NCBI GenBank assembly: GCA_936450465.1
Contig: OW388302.1
Coordinates: 18,553,569 to 18,617,568 of the forward strand
Direction of reading: 5' to 3'
Length of the DNA stretch: 64,000 bases
Source of the DNA: Gibbula magus
Taxonomy: Eukaryota; Mollusca; Gastropoda; Trochida; Trochidae
The notes under the pieces are model-generated. The model was not told the DNA's origin and made no database searches. It was given only the letters and a program-made list of their open reading frames with translations. Positions 22,301-32,137 of the stretch are shown in pieces. Position 1 is the first letter of the stretch. Each line of letters starts with the position of its first letter. Both the position numbers and the translations under genes were made by a program.

Positions 22301-25300
22301 TGAGTTATCTATGATAAAGAATTAAGGTATTCTTTACAAAATCATGACTCTCATGATTTTTCCCCAGGAATATCTAACCAAAAGTATTTTCAATACTTGT
22401 TAAAATAGTTACACTGTGTTAAGCTTCATCTCGTCATCAACTGTTATGCGTATACTTTTCGACTTCTTCTCCAGAACTGCTGCACTCCCAAAACTGAAAT
22501 TTTGTGGGGAGGTACCTTATACCTAGGGGATCACAGATTGTACATTTGATCATGACCCCCCTCAAATATGGGTTTTGCAGACATTATCCCTAAAACCTAA
22601 ACAACTTCTCTGAAACCAGTTGGCAGTGGAAGTTCAAATTTCCAGAATACATCTTTGTTACTTTGAGACTAAAGTTTGTTCACTTGGTCTTGATACTTCC
22701 TCAAATATGAGCATGGTGGATCCACCCTCCCTCAAACCTTCTTTTAATTTCTCTTAAACTAGTAAAAGTAGAAAGCTCAGTTTTGAGAATATCATCTTTG
22801 TTGGATGCACACTAAGACTTGTAGATTTCATCGCCCTACTCCCAAGAATAAGGTGTGAAAGGTGCAATTTAAAATGTTTCACCTGTTTAATCAATGATAA
22901 ACCGATGAATGTAATCACATTGATCTTGCTTTTGAAGAGTAATTTCATGTCTTCAGCACCCAAGGATCGACTCTCGCATTGGTCCGCTGGCCCAAGGCCA
23001 GTGAAGATTCAGAAGGGCTAGTGAAATTTGTTTGAAGCACTACAGATTAAGATATGTCACTAGCCCAAAGTGCACTTAGGTCTAGTAAAGATTTTCAGCA
23101 ACCGTCTACCCCTGAGCACCATAAATAAATGGAAATAGAATCATTATTTTTCATAATATCTTCTGTGAGATACCTTTTGCCATTTCATCTCCAATGAAAA
23201 TAACACGATAGTTGTAATAATGATGCAGATGCAGAGCTCTGAGGATATATGGAATGGGATGCGTGTATTGGGGCTCATGGAAACAGACCACCTCCTTCAT
23301 AGGGTGTGATGTTATATTATTTATCTTCAAAATTGCATATATGGCAGCGATAGAAATTTTTGTTTTTGGCCATTAGTCTAAAACAAACAGCAGTTATATG
23401 ACTGATACTATGGCAATTGCCTTTTGTTTTGTCACAGTCTTGTGTTGGTTTGGTGTTTTTGTTAAAGCTCAAACTTGATGAATATTTCCAGTGGAGGACA
23501 CTCAGGACACCCATCCGGCCCGTCTGGAGCACCGCAGCACCAACACTTACACCACCATCTGCACCACTACCACCTGAACCCCACCACGCGGGCCACGCCC
23601 ACTGGACACAACCCGTGCTGGCCCATACGCCTCCCCTCCTTCCTCATGGTGAGTGTCATCAGCCGTCTCGCATTTGCCTTCGGATCCCGCCAGGGACACG
23701 GCAACTTTGTCTGCAGTAGAGAACTGTTCTACACGCAGTAAGGTTTAGGTGCAATGCTACACTGAATTTCAGCATAGAACCACCCATGGTTCGCAAGTGT
23801 CAGCTGATGCTCGCAAGTTTCACCGCAAAGCATAGCCACATGGCGTTGCGGGCTTTCTCCCTGTCATAATACTAGCAGCCGTGATATAAGTGAAATACTC
23901 TTGAAAGCGGCGTTAAACCCCAACTCACCTCAGCTCATCAACAGTTCATCGGAACACAGCTCAATCCGCTAAACAGCAGTCACGGGGACCGTAATTATCA
24001 TACCCCATGGACACTGAGTAAAAAACATGTTATTTGCGTTTATCATCCATGTTGTAAGAGTATGTGAGTATCCGCGGCATTACTGACATAGCTTACTATT
24101 TACCATAATCTTGCTGCCATGGAGAGAAAACTTTTCTCAAACTTAAACAAAAAGAACAAGAAAGTTTTTCAATGTTAAATTTATAATTATTATTTTTTTG
24201 ATTTCTCAGAAGTAGACATGCTCTGATATTTTCATGTTTTTTTCCCATTTAATTACAAAGGGTATTTTTTCCCATTTAATTACAAAGGGTATTTTTTCTT
24301 CACCTTTCAGCCACCAATGCCTGAAATGCCACCATTTCCTCCTTTCCCCGCGTTTCCACGGTTACCAAGAAATATGCAAATGAGGCTTGGAGGAATGGTA
24401 TACCATGGACCAATTGTTGAGGTAATTAAATACATCACCTTATGTACTAGCTCTATTTACCTTGTCATTTTAGTTCGTCATTCATTTCACTTATTTTCAT
24501 ATACATTTGACATAAAACGTGACCTTAATGCAAATGATAAATAAACACATGTATCTTTATTGATGTAAATGTATGTTTATTCTTGTTGACAGTTTAATTT
24601 TGATGGTCGAGGAGGGAATGTGAACTGTGGAGCGTCACCAGCCGTTATTGAGCAAAACACACTTCCTCACAAGTACAGGAAGGTTAGTCAGTCAGTCACC
24701 TACCTTTATCAAACCTTCTGATAGTAAGGTAAATCCCTAGATTGGATATTGGGGACCATTTTAAATTTTCAAACCAATGGGATGGTAAAATATAAACCCA
24801 AGATTTTATATTTGGGACCAGTTTGAATGACCAAAACCATTGTGATGATTTGTAAAATAAATATCCAAGATTGGATATTGGAGATTGAATGCCCAGTGTA
24901 AGAAATGAGCACTACTGATGGTGAAGTAAAACCCCAAGTTCAAGAGGCAATGTCAATATTCTTATATTTAAAAAATGTTGCCCATGTGTGCAGATGAAGC
25001 GCTGCGGTGACAGTGAGGACCCTGACGAGGAGGGACCGGAGAAGTGTACCATATGTCTCTGTGATTTTGAGGAGGGAGAGGACGTCAGGTATGTTGCCTC
25101 CCTTGCCTAGATCAGTTTTCCAAACTCTTCTCCCTGCTGTCAGTTGTACCAATGTTGAAAATTGTTACCCTGTTTGTCAATTGAACACTTCAAGGTCAGA
25201 CGAGGTCTATACACATCTAAAATTTTGCTTAATCAAAACACCATGCAAAAGCTCGTGTATATGACAGCTCATTAATGTATGGGATCTGTCAATCTCAGCT

Positions 25301-27484
25301 TTAAATATAAAATGAAGTAAATGTCCCTGTTACTAAAAAAAAACAAAAACTTTTACCCTCTGCAAGGAACCTACATATTATTTTAGCACTTACATAGTCG
25401 TAAACAAATGCTTAACACATGGTACTTTAAGCACTTACATAGTCGTAAACAAATGCTTAACACATGGTACTTTAAGCACTTACATAGTCGTAAACAAATG
25501 CTTAACACATGGTACTTTAAGCACTTACATAGTCGTAAACAAATGCTTAACACATGGTACTTTAAGCACTTACATAGTCGTAAACAAATGCTTAACACAT
25601 GGTACTTTAAGCACTTACATAGTCGTAAACAAATGCTTAACCCTTAACATGCGGGCGACGGAATTATCCGGGAGGCTCATAGAGAAAAATGTTAGAACCC
25701 TTGGCGAGACCCGTACGTTGGACTTAGTGCATTTACCGGGTCAGTAATAATTATATTTGCCCCCCAGGCGAAATGCGAGACGAAGTGTGTCCGTATATCG
25801 CCACATGAAAACTTGTTTACATACATCTCGCAGATAGCCACGATAACGAGTCTGTGTGAATGTCCGGTCGAAATATCAAGTAAAATTCACACCAAATTGC
25901 GTGTGCATTGTTGACCCGTAACGCATTGATAATTAGCTTTACAAAAGGCCAATTTTGTCGGGCTTAGCCCCCGAAGCATTAATTCGCTTGAGGCTATTTT
26001 AACCCACGTGTTTGTATTGCCTCGGGTTTGCCTCGCCCGAGACTGCTATCTGCCTCGCATCTCGCGAGACGGGGGAAAAAATCGCTAACTCGCCTTACTC
26101 CCGCACTTCATATCATGTGAGCGAATAGTTTGTTTTCAAAAAAAAATACGGCAAAATAAAGGGGAAACAATGGACTACATTCCCATATAAAATTAGAAAA
26201 TCTCAAAAAAATAATAAAGACATAGCAAGCGCCGTGAAAAACGTCATGTTTACACTTCATAAATTTTGAAACAATCGGCGATTTTCACAACTTCTAAAAC
26301 ATTTATCACGGCTAAAATACTGAATGCATTTTCATAATTTTTATATCACAATAAACCGAAAAGAATAATCTTTTATTCTATATAAAATGCGCAGATTTAT
26401 TCACAGAAATAAAGATACAATTTTACCTTTCTGAGAGGCATGTGAAACCAAACGGCACACAAACTAATCAACATATTTTCATCAGTTATGGTTCGAGGTT
26501 AGCGTTTATTTGAAAAGTCAAACAACATAACCATATTTGGGTTGACATGTGCTTATTTGTCAACTGGTTCGAGATTATGATTTCTTGGAAAAGTGCGATG
26601 AACGACCGTTTGCAATGCCGCATACATGTTGTAAGTATTGACGATTTTATAGGTGGAAATAAAGACAAACTTTACATAGCTATAGAATTATAACCAAAGG
26701 TCGCATTCTAATAATTTTTATATCATTGTGAAGCTAGACATCTTGTCTTCAATTCCGTATATAAATGGAATTTTTTTCGTTTCGTATTTATGATGTTACG
26801 AGGCCCGAATTAAAGACAATCTTTCGAAAGTAATAGAATAAAAACGAAAAAACATAGAAAATTCATTCAAAGTTTCGGGTGTGAATTAGCCATTTGTGTA
26901 CGGGTGTCGCTACTTGAATTTGTATTGAACGCCCGTATATAGTCCTTATTCGCCATGTAGATGCGGTATATTTCGTAAAAACGGTACCGGAATCGCCGCC
27001 TGGAAATTCCGCCAGCAGAGCTCGTTAGTGAATAAGCTCAAACTACTGCTGCGAGCTGCGAGCCTGTAAATTCCGCCACAGGGGCTAAAAATGGTAAAAT
27101 ATATATACGCAACGTAAGGGTTAACACATGGTACTTTAAGCACTTACATAGTCGTAAACAAATGCTTAACACATGGTACTTTTAACACTTACATAGTCGT
27201 AAACAAATGCTTAACACATGGTACTTTAAGCACTTACATAGTCGTAAACAAATGCTTAACACATGGTACTTTTAGCAATCTTAGCTTTACGGGAGATTTG
27301 ATCCTGGATATGAATGCATTTGTAAAAAATCATTGATGGACATCTCTTGTATTTCAGACGTCTGCCATGCATGCATCTGTTTCACATCGAGTGTGTGGAC
27401 CAGTGGCTCTCCACCAACAAGAAGTGTCCTATTTGTCGTGTTGATATCGAGGCAGGATCAAAGGAGCAAATCTCCGTGGAGTGA
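10202..27484 (+). CDS. RNF111: RNF111/Arkadia-like RING-H2 E3 ubiquitin ligase, 13 coding exons
   Basis: Joined exons (10202-10306, 10916-11096, 12979-13065, 18061-19126, 19350-19417, 20426-20745, 21268-21499, 21891-22299, 23492-23648, 24311-24421, 24593-24682, 24994-25088, 27358-27484) give 1,015 codons with matching phases and GT..AG at every junction. The length is close to vertebrate Arkadia (about 990 aa). Seen: SUMO-interaction-like cores near residues 43-47, 107-113, 313-319, 471-476 and 492-498; a basic patch at 481-485; His/Pro-rich stretches at about 590-850; an NRG/TIER-like segment at 921-942; and a RING-H2 with ligands C960, C963, C978, H980, H983, C986, C997, C1000. Known for the family: a nuclear SUMO-targeted ubiquitin ligase that degrades SKI/SnoN and SMAD7 and boosts TGF-beta/Nodal signalling. 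The start ATG has A at -3 and G at +4 and follows an acceptor ending at 10193, so a non-coding 5' exon lies upstream. The SUMO motifs favour RNF111 over the shorter paralogue RNF165. Confidence 0.93.
10916..11096 (+). CDS. RNF111: RNF111 coding exon 2 (first SUMO-interaction-like motif)
   Basis: The acceptor is ..tgacag| and the donor is ATGG|gtaagt; it ends in phase 1. It encodes an acidic segment [16 protein letters not shown] whose EEIVVD core resembles a SUMO-interaction motif, then a Ser/Ala/Gln-rich stretch. Confidence 0.85.
11148..11286. repeat. perfect 62-bp inverted repeat with 15-nt loop
   Basis: Arms 11148-11209 and 11225-11286 are exact reverse complements by base-by-base comparison, starting GTTATAACATTCAGTGG. 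The loop is CTCACCTCCGGCTTG. It lies in RNF111 intron 2, 52 nt after the exon 2 donor, and would form a long hairpin in the pre-mRNA. Confidence 0.95.
11448..11878 (-). pseudogene. tyrosine-recombinase (Crypton/DUF3504-like) C-terminal remnant
   Basis: The - strand frame at 11660-11878 encodes [20 protein letters not shown] followed by QEKISM, resembling the GHKS..Y box of Crypton-type tyrosine recombinases. The downstream part is in another frame (11448-11753), with an acidic [12 protein letters not shown] segment. Only the C-terminus is left and the frames are broken. The assignment is by motif memory and has not been searched. Confidence 0.55.
12020..12048. repeat. AG/AT microsatellite
   Basis: Short (AG)n/(TA)n run in RNF111 intron 2. 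Confidence 0.8.
12104..12993 (+). repeat. 63-bp minisatellite spanning the exon 3 acceptor of RNF111
   Basis: The units read cttgcatccgtattgtatct, ctgctttagggcttacagaa, gatgacatgtggcagtattg, aca. Shorter 35-bp units lack the middle 28 nt. I count ten intact tttacag/cttacag acceptors followed by the AAGATGACATG exon-like start, then the real one at 12972-12978. The last unit runs into coding exon 3, so exon sequence is part of the repeat. Confidence 0.92.
12979..13065 (+). CDS. RNF111: RNF111 coding exon 3 (second SUMO-interaction-like motif)
   Basis: The acceptor is gggcttacag| and the donor is GAA|gtaagt. It encodes [18 protein letters not shown]. The acceptor and the first bases of the exon are the last unit of the 63-bp minisatellite just upstream, so the real 3' splice site sits among about ten near-identical decoys. 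Confidence 0.82.
13066..14100. other. RNF111 intron 3, first part, no feature seen
   Basis: Apart from a short run of GACGTCA words near 13970-14010 (CRE-like), I see no ORF or repeat that I can support. Confidence 0.3.
14103..17785 (+). mobile_element. AGCTCATCAGG element with internal expansion of a 145-bp unit
   Basis: The left end is TTAGCTCATCAGGCCTGAAA at 14105. The right end near 17748 is CCTGATGAGCTACAGAGCCC, followed by a T-rich end, so the ends are inverted copies of AGCTCATCAGG. Near the left is a (TCCATCCG)n run. The interior is about 23 tandem 145-bp units (some 133 or 147). A short version without the array lies at 54836-55084, so the element seems to carry and expand the repeat. 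Confidence 0.75.
14225..17680 (+). repeat. 145-bp tandem repeat, about 23 copies
   Basis: Each unit holds the sequence blocks gtctagagagctgaaaagtt, gtgtgcagactccttggcc, ggggattctaaattgtagat, the nested inverted repeat TGACCCCAAATGGGGTCA flanked by a second GTGACCCC/GGGGTCAC pair, and a pyrimidine tract cctattttcatcttcttctc ending CCAG. Spacing between successive CAGTTCC words is 145 (14371, 14516, 14661, 14806). ORFs of 91-95 codons on both strands are by-products of the repeat. Confidence 0.93.
17786..18060. other. end of RNF111 intron 3
   Basis: AT-rich, ending in the acceptor cctgatacag. A conserved-looking CCAATCAAAATGCAAGTTAT stretch at about 17900 is not explained. Confidence 0.3.
18061..19126 (+). 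CDS. RNF111: RNF111 coding exon 4 (large exon, third and fourth SUMO-interaction-like motifs)
   Basis: The acceptor is cctgatacag| and the donor is CCAAG|gttagt. This 1,066-nt exon encodes residues 125-480. It has a Ser-rich, low-complexity composition with acidic-hydrophobic cores SDVDIVSLP (residue 312 on) and SDVEVVKIE (residue 470 on). The frame stays open past the donor to 19250, so retention of the start of the intron would add a short hydrophobic tail. Confidence 0.92.
19350..19417 (+). CDS. RNF111: RNF111 coding exon 5 (fifth SUMO-interaction-like motif)
   Basis: This is a 68-nt exon, acceptor tgtttcag| and donor GATG|gtaact. It encodes [20 protein letters not shown]: a basic, NLS-like patch followed directly by a strong VVVDLT core with downstream acidic residues. 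Confidence 0.88.
20025..20265 (+). mobile_element. tRNA-derived SINE-like repeat
   Basis: The box B-like GTTCGAATCC near 20058 is followed by the body shared with the copy at 23660 (tgctacattgaatgtcaacg, tttcactgcaatgtatattc) and the tail TTAAACCCCAAATCACGTCA. It lies in RNF111 intron 5. Confidence 0.6.
20426..20745 (+). CDS. RNF111: RNF111 coding exon 6 (Pro/Ser/Gln/His-rich linker)
   Basis: The acceptor is tttcctcag| and the donor is GCTGGG|gtacgt; phase 0 at the end. It encodes a disordered-looking Pro/Ser/Gln/His-rich stretch. Confidence 0.82.
20801..21212. mobile_element. TTAA-flanked MITE, end related to the 1,480-bp element
   Basis: TTAA at 20797-20800 and at 21213-21216. The left end CCCTTAACTTGCGGG matches the end of the 1,480-bp element at 25641; the right end is AAGAGGG. 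The interior is unrelated to that element as far as I can see. It lies in RNF111 intron 6. Confidence 0.5.
21268..21499 (+). CDS. RNF111: RNF111 coding exon 7 (His-rich tract)
   Basis: The acceptor is gttctttcag| and the donor is GTTG|gtgggt; it ends in phase 1. It encodes repeated [13 protein letters not shown] runs. His-rich central regions also occur in vertebrate Arkadia. A second possible donor 4 nt downstream (gtagtt) would break the frame of exon 8. Confidence 0.82.
21891..22299 (+). CDS. RNF111: RNF111 coding exon 8 (His/Pro repeat)
   Basis: The acceptor is ctcttttcag| and the donor is CAGAG|gtgagt. It encodes a (PH)n run around 22019-22060 and other His/Pro-rich sequence. The frame follows from exon 7 (1+2 nt split codon). 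Confidence 0.85.
22440..22640 (+). repeat. degenerate unit of the 145-bp repeat family
   Basis: Shares ttcgacttcttctccagaac, gaaattttgtg and a weakened CATGACCCCCCTCAAATATG core. It is a single decayed copy in RNF111 intron 8. Confidence 0.5.
23492..23648 (+). CDS. RNF111: RNF111 coding exon 9
   Basis: The acceptor is atatttccag| and the donor is CTCATG|gtgagt. It encodes [15 protein letters not shown] followed by another His-rich run. A dispersed-repeat copy starts a few bases into the following intron. Confidence 0.82.
23660..23935 (+). mobile_element. SINE-like dispersed repeat
   Basis: Well-preserved 3' part: aaggtttaggtgcaatgcta, accacccatggttcgcaagt, ataagtgaaatactcttgaa, agcggcgttaaaccccaact. 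It lies in RNF111 intron 9, almost directly after the exon 9 donor. Confidence 0.65.
24311..24421 (+). CDS. RNF111: RNF111 coding exon 10
   Basis: The acceptor is cacctttcag| and the donor is GTTGAG|gtaatt; 37 codons in phase 0. It encodes Pro/Phe-rich [15 protein letters not shown], then [13 protein letters not shown]. Confidence 0.85.
24593..24682 (+). CDS. RNF111: RNF111 coding exon 11 (NRG/TIER-like segment)
   Basis: The acceptor is cttgttgacag| and the donor is AGGAAG|gttagt; 30 codons in phase 0. It encodes [18 protein letters not shown] and then LPHKYRK. From memory of the family, vertebrate proteins read NRG and TIER where this copy has NCG (codon TGT) and VIEQ. In Arkadia this segment is needed for SMAD2/3 binding and substrate turnover. 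Confidence 0.9.
24994..25088 (+). CDS. RNF111: RNF111 coding exon 12 (first half of RING-H2)
   Basis: The acceptor is catgtgtgcag| and the donor is GTCAG|gtatgt. An acidic lead-in precedes the first zinc ligands in [14 protein letters not shown]. The RING is split between this exon and exon 13. Confidence 0.93.
25385..27285 (+). repeat. 45-bp minisatellite split by a transposon
   Basis: The unit is gcacttacatagtcgtaaac, aaatgcttaacacatggtac, tttaa. Unit starts at 25386, 25431, 25476, 25521, 25566 and 25611, then the 1,480-bp element, then about 3.5 more units to 27285. It lies in RNF111 intron 12, inside the RING-coding part of the gene. Confidence 0.93.
25641..27120 (+). mobile_element. TTAA-flanked non-autonomous element, 1,480 bp (copy A)
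   Basis: It starts CCCTTAACATGCGGG and ends CGCAACGTAAGGG, with TTAA on both sides (25637-25640 and 27121-27124). The TTAA is exactly the one inside the 45-bp repeat unit, so the empty site can be read from neighbouring units. CCC..GGG ends with a TTAA duplication fit piggyBac-like elements. No transposase ORF is present. Copy B, reversed, is at 52251-53730. Confidence 0.82.
27358..27484 (+). CDS. RNF111: RNF111 coding exon 13 (second half of RING-H2, stop)
   Basis: The acceptor is gtatttcag|. It encodes [18 protein letters not shown], then [13 protein letters not shown] and a 9-residue tail, with TGA at 27482-27484. The ligand order is C-C-C-H-H-C-C-C. W990 matches the RING tryptophan that contacts E2 enzymes. 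Confidence 0.95.
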
Positions 27485-29218
27485 CGAGTCCAAGCTGACG
27501 CCAGGACACAAGACACGGACGCACAGTGTGTTGTGCAGGAGCTTTGTCTTTGTGCTTTATTCACTTACAACTCGCCTTGCATCAAACCTTGGATTGGGGC
27601 TTCCTGTGAACTATTATTTATTAGAGGGTCTTCTCTATCATACCTGCTTACTCTACACCAGTATGTTGGTTGAAACATATTTATTCATTCAAGAAAAGGA
27701 TTGGACACATCCAACCCCAGAGTCTATACGCACATGAGAGGTTCTGCACTTGGAATGCAACTACCCATGCATATTGAGCTCTTTGTCTTGCTGCTTCGTG
27801 TTTGAACTAGACACATATTACGTTGGGTACAGGCTGTGTTGCAGGTTCACAGTTTCTGCCAAAGAATCCATTCATAATTATATTTTGTTTCGAAATGAAG
27901 TGAATTGTTTTATCAAGAGTTGTTTACACAGTTGCACCAACAGTTTATCAGAGGACATTCGACATTATTGAGAAATGAAGTAATATTTATAAAGATAAAA
28001 ATTACTAGATATTTGTTTTTAAGCGTGGTCATTATCAAAACTAAAACTTTTCTGATAATGATAGACAAATTTACTGTTGTATTTCTAGTTATTCTTTGCA
28101 TTTAACTGAATTTTTTTCTTGTTTTTCGAGGTATTATTGGGCATTAGTTCATGTCAGATTTGCAGTGTTTAACAGTTGATCTGCTTAAGCAGTTATACTG
28201 AGATGCTTACCTTTGGCCATTTTTCATTTGTTAACAAGTGGTTAGGCGCTAATTGTATTGGATTTCCTCCTTAGAGGTGTTGAGAGTGAAAGCTATAATT
28301 CTAACATGACCTGTCTTGATATTTCAACAGACACTAGTGCTCCTGCGATTATTTGATTTTTGTTTTAATCCATTTGTTTTATTGTTTAAGATATGTTTCT
28401 ATACTTTGTTGAAAGATAGTGTTGAAGTTTGGGTTTTAACTTGCGAAGATGATGTCTTGTGTGGTTTTCTTTGATGATAAAAAATATACCTCAGCAGAAT
28501 CCCAGTTAAAAAAAGTCAAGCTGATAAGATTTTCCTGGACTGTTATGGACAATTGAATGTGTGACATATACCTGCTATTTTCATTAACAATTTTCTATCC
28601 CGGAGTCGATTAAAAACCGTTCCGACTTGTGTGATTGCTTGATGTTCCTGCAACATTTTGGAAATTTTAAAATAATTTATTGCATACTTCATATTAGTAG
28701 CTGCTACCAATTACAGTTTTCTATCCTAGAAGTGATAGGAACAGTTGAGATCGGCCTTATCTTACGAGGTGAAAAAGAAGCTTAGAAAACTTTAATATCT
28801 TTGATTCACAAACATTGGGTACTATCATTGCATTGTTATTTTCCATCAGAACCATAGAGGTGGTGGAGGAAGTATTGTATTGTGGAAATACTCTAAGGTT
28901 AAGGAATACTTCAGACATTTTTACAAGACACACAAATAGTGTTCTATGACAAAGTCCACAGAATAATCTTGAGGTTTTTTCGCTTTTCAAATATTTCATA
29001 CGACAATCATTGTTATTTTCAAATTTAGCCTTCAAAACTTTATAGTTATCAGGGTGTTGATAATTTATCAAGTTACAAATTTGGTGTTTCAGTCTTTATC
29101 ATTCCATTTTAGCAATACTTCAACTGTGGGTTTAGTTTGCCTTTTGAATTTATGAATTGTATACTTTACTAGGTCAGTGTTGCATCCTAACTGCACATAC
29201 GCGGTTGTCTCTTTTTAA

Positions 29219-29576
29219 AGGAGCAGTAGCACGTTTTTTTGCAAAATTTATTTTTTCAAATTACCTATTTATAATGTTAGTTTGTGCCATTTAAATTTAC
29301 TTTAGAGGGTAAAACATCTTTATTACAAAAATAAATTATCCGTAGTAATAATAACAGTGTTGCGTATAAAGTAAAAATTGCATGGCGGCCATTTTAATGT
29401 GAACTCATTTTATTATTTCGAATGACAAAAACGATTCCCATGGGTTTACTGAGCCATGGTGAACTCATTTTTAGCTTGATTTTTCGAAAAGAGAAGGGTG
29501 TTTTACAATTGGTGAAATTAGTTTTCAAATATATTTCATCGACTTATTTGAGCGAAAAAAACGTGCTACTGCCCCT
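29219..29576 (+). mobile_element. TTAA-flanked MITE (AGGGGCAGTAGCACG family)
   Basis: 358 bp. The left end AGGAGCAGTAGCACG is preceded by TTAA and the right end CGTGCTACTGCCCCT is followed by TTAA. The interior has the family words tttagagggtaaaacatctt and catggcggccattttaa. It lies in the probable RNF111 3'UTR. Confidence 0.85.
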
Positions 29577-31783
29577 TTAAAATTCATTTTCACAAAATGT
29601 TAATGTTATTGCACGACTTGCCTCTCAAAATAAACAAGCTATAACTAGAAGGTGGACAATATTGTTGTGAACACATGAACATTCTTGTAAATGATAGCTT
29701 GGTGATGTTTTCTCCCCACTTCCTCTTTTGAATAGTTGAGGGGATGTCAGCCTTAATCTAAATCCAGACTTGCTGGAGCGCTGAAGAATAATCTGCTATG
29801 CAACTTTACCGCAATAGCCGACTATTTCTCTTGTTGTTCATGTAATTGAAAGGTTGTTGAAAAAACTGTTTACAAATTTTTAATTTTTTTTACAAATTTG
29901 TCTTTACTTGAGAATATTTTTCTACTTTGGAATCGGAACGTTGACTGTTCAGCAGTTCATATTTACATCTAGAATTAGCTTGGAAAAAATTCTGCATGTA
30001 TTGTTTTATCGACTTTATCTATGTTTTATATATTAAAACCTGATTAAAAAATCTTAAAAAGTGAAAAGAAAAACCTGTTTCCATGCCACCCTATCTTATT
30101 AATCTTCATTGTTTAGGTACTCCATACAAACTGCAATCTTTATGTGAGGCCTTTCCAATTTGTTTAGTGTTCTCACTTGTCCTTGTGTAATACAGTGTTG
30201 ATATTTATTATACCAAACCCACTTTTCTTTGTTTATAATGCTGGCCTATTGTCAACAAGAAATTGGATCCAAGATTATTATCCTTATTTATTCAAATTAT
30301 TGTTCAAAGCAGTTTTGTGTAGTTTTCCATGACGTGACAGTTGCATCTGTAAATTCTCATATGACAATCATTATGACGCTTCAACTAGTTTCATCTTTTC
30401 ACGTCTCAATCAGTCAGCATAGGAGGGCTCCTTTCGCTGTATCGAATCTTGTTCAGAACATCCGGTACATGTGCAAAGTGAAAGAATTGGCTTCAAACAC
30501 TGTTCTGGGTGTACGGAACATGTTCTATTGTTTTGTGCGGCTGGCTCCTTCTTTTTTTTTGGAACACGCACACCAAGAAGAGTGTTTGGAGCCACCCTTT
30601 TCCCTTCACACATGTACGGGATGTTCGGAACTAGCACCAATCGGCGAAAGGCGCAGTCCTCTAATGCCATCAAAGGGAGACAACCCTTATTTACCATGAT
30701 AACAGCAAGTTTACACGGATAGCTTCTTAGCTGCGCTAACAGTTATTTGATCAGTTTGACATTCATTTGTATCGGATTTCCTTTTTAGTTTGGGATATTG
30801 GAAGATATAGGATTCATCAGCAAAAGTTGTCTGTCGCCCACAGAGCTAGAGTGTGTTTGTCCAGAGAATGAGTATTTGTTATATGGCCAAATGTTGCCAA
30901 ATGGAAAAATATTGTCCTACATACTGAGATGCATAGCAGTTTAGCAGATGTTTGTTAAGGTCTATTACGTTAGAAATATATTAGAATATATCAGGTATGA
31001 TGAATTTTATGTCTTGCAAAAAAAAATACTCTTGCTTGCTAACCCATGGCAATTACTGATATATTGGTTGAAGTAAAGATTAAATAATTTATAGGATAAA
31101 CGTTAAACTGAAAATGATTTTTAGTTGTAAACAATAAACAAGGGCAAGTGAATACAATGTTGTGAGTGATATTTTAGAAACATAAGAACTGATAATGAGA
31201 GAGAAGCAAGGACCTTTGTTCTATGGCTGTTGTTATTTCATTGCTTGTCTAACTAATTGGAAGTTTACAAAAAGAACCTGAACATAATTCCATATCATTT
31301 TCAAAAGGGTGTAGATGCATTTGGGAATATTTAAAAACATCATTAGATGAAGTAATTTCAGGCTAATGGTTAAAAGGGAAGGTTTGAAGACATATAAATT
31401 ATTATACAGAGTGTTAACAAGTGAATGTTGCACAATATTAATGCAAAATTCTATTATTATTGTAAGTATTGCATTATCATCAGCTGATGCCCTGTACAGA
31501 CAGACCTCATATGAACTGTGACTTTAAAAAGACGAGAAGATGTATATATTTATTTTATAATTATTATAGATCTGTCGCACATGTTCCTGACAGTAGCGTG
31601 ATCCAATGTGAACTCTCTGTAAATCACAAGGCCCAGAGGTTTAAGGATCTCAAGCACTAAGTCCTTGCTTTACACTGGCTTAGTACTAAGAGAGCTTTGG
31701 CAACCTGGCTGCCCTTCCAGTAAACTATCCCAGTCCCAATCGGACTTGGCCAATGTTACAAGATGGGCTAAGTTTGATATTAA

Positions 31784-32137
31784 AGGGGCAGTAGCACGTT
31801 TTTTCGCTCAAATAAGTTGATGAAATGTATTTGAAAAATAATTTCACCAATAGTAAAACATCCTTCTCTCTTCGGAAAATAAAGTTTAAAATGAGTGTAC
31901 ATGTTTCGGTAAAGCCATGGGAATTGTTTTTGTAATACAAAATAATAAATTGTGTTCACAATAAAATGGCCGCCATGTAATTTTTGCTTTAAACGCAACA
32001 TAGTTTTTACCATTACAGATAATTGGTTTGTGTAATAAGATGTTTTACCCTCTTAAGTTAGTTTAAATGACATAAACTATCATTATAAATGGGAAATTTG
32101 AAAAAATAAATTTTGCAAAAAACGTGCTACTGCCCCT
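31784..32137 (-). mobile_element. TTAA-flanked MITE (AGGGGCAGTAGCACG family), reversed
   Basis: 354 bp with the same terminal repeats and TTAA on both sides (31780-31783 and 32138-32141). It is inverted relative to the 29219 copy, so a transcript through both could fold back on itself. Confidence 0.87.

Noticed and set aside
30229..30722. ORFs of 83-156 codons on both strands after RNF111
   Set aside because: Overlapping on both strands, with an internal inverted repeat around 30420-30660 that explains the mirrored ORFs; no recognisable domain. Most likely a small palindromic repeat in the 3'UTR region.
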